A DNA stretch of 64,000 nt. Origin: Leptothermofonsia sp049200465 (GTDB lineage: Bacteria > Cyanobacteriota > Cyanobacteriia > Leptolyngbyales > Leptolyngbyaceae). The DNA is taken from the NCBI RefSeq assembly GCF_049200465.1, contig NZ_CP120836.1, forward strand, positions 3,906,001 through 3,970,000, written 5' to 3'. Shown piece by piece: positions 60,291-64,000 of the stretch. The notes below the pieces were generated by a model. It saw only the letters and a program-made list of their open reading frames with translations. It was not told where the DNA came from and did not search any database. Position 1 is the first letter of the stretch; each line of letters starts with the position of its first letter. The translations under genes were made by a program, and so were the position numbers.

Positions 60291-60683
60291 GCATCGGGAA
60301 CAATTCCCCGATTTTTTGACCCAAGTTATGACAATAGTAGGGTGAACGCCTTTTACCTGTTCAATGCCGCAACCCCATGTCATTGACATGCATTTTAAGA
60401 CATTCCCGCTTAAACTCACTTAAACTCATCTAAATAATCAGAAGGTGGATCATAAGTTTCAATAAATTGTCTGCGACAAGCTTTTCAGATGTAATTTTAT
60501 TTATTTACCTCTCTGCTTGCCTTTCTTGCTGGTATTGGTTGATCCACAATCCGGATAGTTCATGGGGCTTACCCTCATTTATGCAACTATGCAACGCTGG
60601 GAAGTTTAACCTAATGTCCAGCCTGACCTCATTCATTGATTGCATCTGGGTCACGGGTTTTGAGGTGCAGACTGCCTGTGCTC
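60291..60683. other. Gap downstream of the N-ATPase operon
   Basis: 393 bases. A 76-codon frame at 60467-60697 runs into the end of the gamma-subunit gene on the other strand and has no ribosome site or recognisable sequence. A/T-rich; nothing else is seen. Confidence 0.5.
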
Positions 60684-61640
60684 CTAAGACGTTTTAAGTG
60701 CCTCAAATCCAGACACGATATCGAGTAATTCTCCTGTAATGGTATTTTGGCGTTGCTGACGATACTCTGCATTGAGAAGGGTTAGCCGTTCTTCAATATT
60801 TTTTTCAGCTGTTTGCATCGCAGTTAGTCGGGCTGCATTTTCACTCGCCAAAGATTCGACGGTAGCCCGATATAGTGAAATCAATAAATACTGACGAATC
60901 AACTTAGAGAATAAGGGTTCCCAATTCATACTTAAGCTGGGGCGTGCTGCAGAGTCCCAGGGGCGCTGTTCGAGTTGATGCAGCCAGACGCGATCGAGCG
61001 GTAAAAGTTGCAGGCTGAACGGTTGATAGGCTGTTGTGGACAAATGCTGGTTATAGAACAAGAGAATATATTCCATGTATGAATGGGGAATTTCCGTTAT
61101 CTCATCGGATGTAGCTGTGACTTGGTCGGAGTGCTGGCGAAAGCGCCACTGCTCAATGGTTAACAATAGGGTTTGGATTAACTGAAGACTACCGGCGAGG
61201 GAACTGGGGAGAGAAAACGTTGCTTGGATTGGCTGGTGTGCTGTTTCCAGGTGAGGAATTAGCCGTGCGCCAACGGCTGCCACCAGACGGCGATCGGGCG
61301 GAATTTGGCGGTGATGGAGTTGCGCCAGAGCATAGGCGACGATTTGCTCGTTGAACGACCCGCATAAACCGTGATCGGAGCCAAATAAGATGATTCCAAC
61401 TAATCCATGATGTTTGGGTGGCGTAGTGAGGGGGAGGCTTATCTGGGTTTCAGAAAAATGGCGGTGATGGAGCAGAGCTTGCAGTCCCAGTTCAATGGTG
61501 TGATTGTAGTCAGTGAGTGATGTTCTTGCTTGTTCATACTGGCGAATGTGTACCATTGCCAGAGCTTTCATCGTTCTGACAACAGCACGTAACTCTTCAA
61601 TGCTGCGGATTTGGGTTTGGAGGGTTTCAAGGGTGTGCAT
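60684..61640 (-). CDS. atpG: N-ATPase (alternative F-type ATPase) gamma subunit
   Basis: A 318-residue rotor-shaft subunit. MHTLETLQTQIRSIEELRAVVRTMKALAMVHIRQYEQA is the first half of the coiled coil, GIILFGSDHGLCGSFNEQIVAYAL the conserved central motif, and SLASENAARLTAMQTAEKNIEERLTLLNAEYRQQRQNTITGELLDIVSGFEAL the C-terminal helix. The sequence is well diverged from housekeeping cyanobacterial AtpC-type gamma subunits and lacks their redox insert. The start overlaps the alpha stop by 14 bases. Last gene of the operon as in known N-ATPase operons. Confidence 0.9.
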   Translation of the reverse strand: MHTLETLQTQIRSIEELRAVVRTMKALAMVHIRQYEQARTSLTDYNHTIELGLQALLHHRHFSETQISLPLTTPPKHHGLVGIILFGSDHGLCGSFNEQIVAYALAQLHHRQIPPDRRLVAAVGARLIPHLETAHQPIQATFSLPSSLAGSLQLIQTLLLTIEQWRFRQHSDQVTATSDEITEIPHSYMEYILLFYNQHLSTTAYQPFSLQLLPLDRVWLHQLEQRPWDSAARPSLSMNWEPLFSKLIRQYLLISLYRATVESLASENAARLTAMQTAEKNIEERLTLLNAEYRQQRQNTITGELLDIVSGFEALKTS

Positions 61641-63228
61641 GGGAGAGGGGATGGCCTTTAGGATAAGGTGTTGCGTTGCTTCTCAGGGTGGAAATTATCG
61701 TTGAAAGGGTGAACCTGAGGGTCTCGCGATCGCCCTCGGTCAGGGGGCTACCCCTGTGGATGCGATCGCACACCTCCGGCAATTGCTGCGTCACGGTCTG
61801 AGCAATGTGGTATTCGACTTCCTTCAGTTGCGCAATCGGAATAGCATCGAATAACCCTTGCGTGACCGCAAACAGGATGGCGATTTGTTCGGCGGCAGCC
61901 AGGGGACGGGATTGCGGTTGTTTTAACACTTCCCGGATGCGGCGACCGCGATCGAGGGTCTGTTGAGTTTGCGCATCGAGTTGGGTGCCAAAGCGGGCAA
62001 AGACTTCAACTTCTTGAAATTGAGCATAGGCGAGGCGCAGATCACCCGCAACTGCCTGGTAAGCCGGGAGTTGGGTTTTGCCGCCCACCCGTGAAACCGA
62101 CTTCCCCACATCAACTGCTGGGAAAAGACTCTTCTGAAATAGGTCGGGTGAGAGATAGATTTGACCATCGGTGATGGAGATTAAATTAGTGGGAATGTAG
62201 GCGGACAGATTCTGGGCTTGGGTTTCGATAATGGGCAGTGCCGTCAGCGACCCGCCGCCTAATTCAGGACGCAGGTGCGTGGCGCGTTCCAATAGGCGCG
62301 AGTGGAGGTAGAAAATATCGCCGGGATAGGCTTCACGACCGGGCGGGCGACGCAGCAGTAGCGAGAGTTCGCGATAGGTACGGGCATGATGCGTGAGGTC
62401 ATCGTAAACAATCAACACATCGCGCCCCTGCGCCATGAAATACTCGGCCATCGTGGTCGCGCCATAGGGGGTGATGTATTGCAGCCCTAGGGGATCTTGG
62501 CCAGCCGCAACGACCACAATGGTGTAGGCCATTGCGCCCTGTTCTCGCAGCGTCGCAATGACTTTGGCGATCGCCGCCGATCGTTGCCCGATCGCACAAT
62601 AAATGCAGATCACATCCTGGTCTTTCTGGTTAAGGATGGTATCAATGGCGATCGTGGTTTTCCCGGTTTGGCGATCGCCGATAATCAGTTCCCGCTGTCC
62701 CCGCCCAATGGGAATCAGGGCGTCCACCACCTTGAGTCCTGTTTGCAGCGGTACTGTGACGGGTGCGCGATCGAGAATTGCTGGGGCTTCCCGCTCTACC
62801 GGACGGCGCTCGGCGATATCGAGGGCACCCCGACCATCCAGCGGTTGTCCCAGTACGGTGACGACGCGCCCCAGTAGGGCTTCTCCTACGGGAACATCCA
62901 TCACTCGTCCAGTGCGGTAGACGTCATCGCCCGCTTGCAGGTATTGACTGTCTCCCAGCAGAATGACACCGACTTCTTCTGGGTCAAGGTTAAAGGCAAT
63001 GCCTAACAGGGGTGAGCTACCAGAAACAATGCCTGCTCTCGGAAAGCACACTAGTTCATCTGCTTGCACTCCAGGTAACCCTGTGACGCGGGCAATGCCC
63101 GGTCTGACCGACTGAACCACGCCTGTCTCACGAATGGTCAGGCTTGCCGACTGGTGACTAAGAACTTGAGCAATTAGGTCACAGGCATCAGCGCAAGCAG
63201 CCTGCACCTGCTGAGAAATGCGGTTCAT
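61627..63228 (-). CDS. atpA: N-ATPase alpha subunit
   Basis: A 533-residue non-catalytic nucleotide-binding subunit. SVRPGIARVTGLPGVQADELVCFP is the N-terminal barrel, IGDRQTGKTTIAIDTILNQK the Walker A region, YGATTMAEYFMAQGRDVLIVYDDLTHHARTYRELSLLLRRPPGREAYPGDIFYLHSRLLERA the typical alpha-subunit stretch, and SRVGGKTQLPAYQAVAGDLRLAYAQF the C-terminal region. Its ATG lies 41 bases inside the end of the b-subunit gene and its stop overlaps the gamma start. Divergence from the normal chloroplast-type alpha and the operon context indicate the alternative Na+-translocating type. Confidence 0.92.
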   Translation of the reverse strand: MNRISQQVQAACADACDLIAQVLSHQSASLTIRETGVVQSVRPGIARVTGLPGVQADELVCFPRAGIVSGSSPLLGIAFNLDPEEVGVILLGDSQYLQAGDDVYRTGRVMDVPVGEALLGRVVTVLGQPLDGRGALDIAERRPVEREAPAILDRAPVTVPLQTGLKVVDALIPIGRGQRELIIGDRQTGKTTIAIDTILNQKDQDVICIYCAIGQRSAAIAKVIATLREQGAMAYTIVVVAAGQDPLGLQYITPYGATTMAEYFMAQGRDVLIVYDDLTHHARTYRELSLLLRRPPGREAYPGDIFYLHSRLLERATHLRPELGGGSLTALPIIETQAQNLSAYIPTNLISITDGQIYLSPDLFQKSLFPAVDVGKSVSRVGGKTQLPAYQAVAGDLRLAYAQFQEVEVFARFGTQLDAQTQQTLDRGRRIREVLKQPQSRPLAAAEQIAILFAVTQGLFDAIPIAQLKEVEYHIAQTVTQQLPEVCDRIHRGSPLTEGDRETLRFTLSTIISTLRSNATPYPKGHPLSHAHP

Positions 63229-63997
63229 GGTGCGATGTTTCTTCTTGTGTTAAGGCATTGGCTAGCCGTTGTTCTAGGGTTTGCAAGTAGGTGTCGAAAC
63301 TCCAAACAATTTCCTGACCAGCGAGTTTGATCTCAATGCCGCAGAACAGGTCAGCAGTTGTAACAAATTCAAGCGGTTGAGCGATCGCGAACTGAGTCCG
63401 CAGGGTGTCTGTTACCTGTTGACGACGGTTGGGAGGAAGGGCGAAACTGCTGCGGATTAGGATGGGTTGTGTCGTTTGTGAGAGTGCTTGGGCGATCGCC
63501 TGGTGTTGCAGTGTATCTAACTGACGGATGCGATCGCAAAAGACTTGCACCAATTGCGCCTCTAAATCTGCATTGGCCAGATCTTTCAATGCTTGACGCG
63601 CGATCGCGGTGACTTGGTGAATCACTTGTTGGCGCAGGCGGTGCAGAAAGGCATTCTGTTCCTGCTGGAGTTCCGCCTGCCAGGTTGCCCGTTGGGCGGC
63701 GATCGCTTGCCGCACTTGTGCCAACAACCGTTGCCGTTCCTGGTCTGCTGCGAGACGTGCCTCTGCTAGCCAAGTTGCCTGTTGCTGGTGCAGTTCCTGT
63801 TGCTGGTGCTGATAGATCGTCAAGGCTTGTTGGGCCTCTGCTTGCAAGCGTTCTGCTTCTTGCCACCGCTCCTCAATCAGCGTTTGACGTTTCTGCATCA
63901 CCTTGAGAATCGGTCGATAGAGAAACCACCGTAGCAAAGCAACGAGAATGAAAAAATTCAGTACCTGGGCAAAGACAGTAAACCAGTTAATTAACAC
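63188..63997 (-). CDS. atpF: N-ATPase b subunit, extended form
   Basis: A 269-residue stator subunit from GTG 63997 (MLINWFTVFAQVLNFFILVALLRWFLYRPI), with one membrane helix (about 4-28), a very long Gln/Arg/Glu-rich coiled coil (about 35-160) and a C-terminal part (about 165-260, LPPNRRQQVTDTLRTQFAIAQPLEFVT...GIEIKLAGQEIVWSFDTYLQTLEQRL) like the delta subunit. Known N-ATPases lack a separate delta gene and have such long b subunits, which agrees with alpha following directly. The start is close to the window edge; a few more residues upstream cannot be excluded. Confidence 0.9.
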   Translation of the reverse strand: MLINWFTVFAQVLNFFILVALLRWFLYRPILKVMQKRQTLIEERWQEAERLQAEAQQALTIYQHQQQELHQQQATWLAEARLAADQERQRLLAQVRQAIAAQRATWQAELQQEQNAFLHRLRQQVIHQVTAIARQALKDLANADLEAQLVQVFCDRIRQLDTLQHQAIAQALSQTTQPILIRSSFALPPNRRQQVTDTLRTQFAIAQPLEFVTTADLFCGIEIKLAGQEIVWSFDTYLQTLEQRLANALTQEETSHHEPHFSAGAGCLR

Positions 63998-64000
63998 GTT

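Noticed and set aside
60467..60697. 76-codon plus-strand frame with a hydrophobic stretch
   Set aside because: No ribosome site, no recognisable sequence, and its end overlaps the gamma-subunit gene on the other strand.
1..64000. Frequent GCGATCGC (HIP1) octamers as a possible island or phage signal
   Set aside because: They are spread through ordinary genes across the whole window, as known for many cyanobacteria, so they mark the phylum rather than a special region.

Overview
The window comes from a filamentous-type cyanobacterium (Leptolyngbya/Oscillatoriales-like, by inference). The evidence is the very frequent GCGATCGC palindrome inside genes, the cyanobacterium-specific gene set pipX-pipY-sepF-proC, DUF1825, DUF2605, DUF2973 and DUF3616, GlgA, an FHA-ABC transporter, and gene-free stretches full of short degenerate repeats. 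I see no rRNA, tRNA or CRISPR array.

Layout, left to right. 1-4383: minus-strand kdpA-kdpB-kdpF-like genes for high-affinity K+ uptake. 5098-5925: a decayed IS5-type element. 6031-12416: a minus-strand polysaccharide operon with Wzm permease, Wzt ATPase with a substrate-binding C-terminal domain, a membrane-anchored methyltransferase and three paralogous GT2 glycosyltransferases. 12642-19880: exported small proteins, glgA, a phosphoribosyltransferase, family-4 uracil-DNA glycosylase, rsgA and pyrF. 20128-23750: a PAS sensor that has lost its output domain where it meets convergent tyrS. 24060-29386: penicillin-binding protein, DUF1825, J-domain/TPR protein, TM2-SHOCT protein, helix-hairpin-helix protein and lepB. 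29575-30480: a flavin oxidoreductase under a cobalamin riboswitch. 30525-39478: DUF3616, thrS, DUF2605-DUF2973-GTPase, a Uma2 protein lacking a key Asp, and a glycogen-debranching-like enzyme. 40216-43648: NlpC/P60 peptidase and two membrane glycosyltransferases. 44366-46758: an FHA-ABC transporter gene with two single-base homopolymer frameshifts. 46821-52868: GlsB-like, proC, sepF, pipY, pipX, an oligopeptide permease and an HD hydrolase. 53393-60290 is the accessory zone: ECF-like sigma factor, IS1-type element, DUF433 gene with a DUF5615 toxin broken by a small element, IS110-type transposase with a striking two-copy structured motif next to it, a pseudokinase, and an FG-GAP pseudogene split by another small element. 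60684-63997: the end of an N-ATPase (alternative Na+-type F-ATPase) operon.

The most unusual signal is 57388-57574. It holds two 60-nt units exactly 120 nt apart, sharing a 23-nt core (22 identical) and an 8-nt 3' block, with an 18-nt fully different insert of the same length in each, and each closed by its own perfectly complementary but different stem. Lying just upstream of an IS110 transposase, it has the architecture expected of a bridge RNA with two programmable loops. Second is a cobalamin riboswitch on an uncharacterised FNR-type oxidoreductase. Third are miniature elements (at least five repeat families) for which two insertions can be undone on paper to restore a host reading frame, showing past mobility.

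Several genes carry single-base changes in homopolymers (C5, T7, A8, A6). These may be real decay or assembly error; raw reads would settle it.
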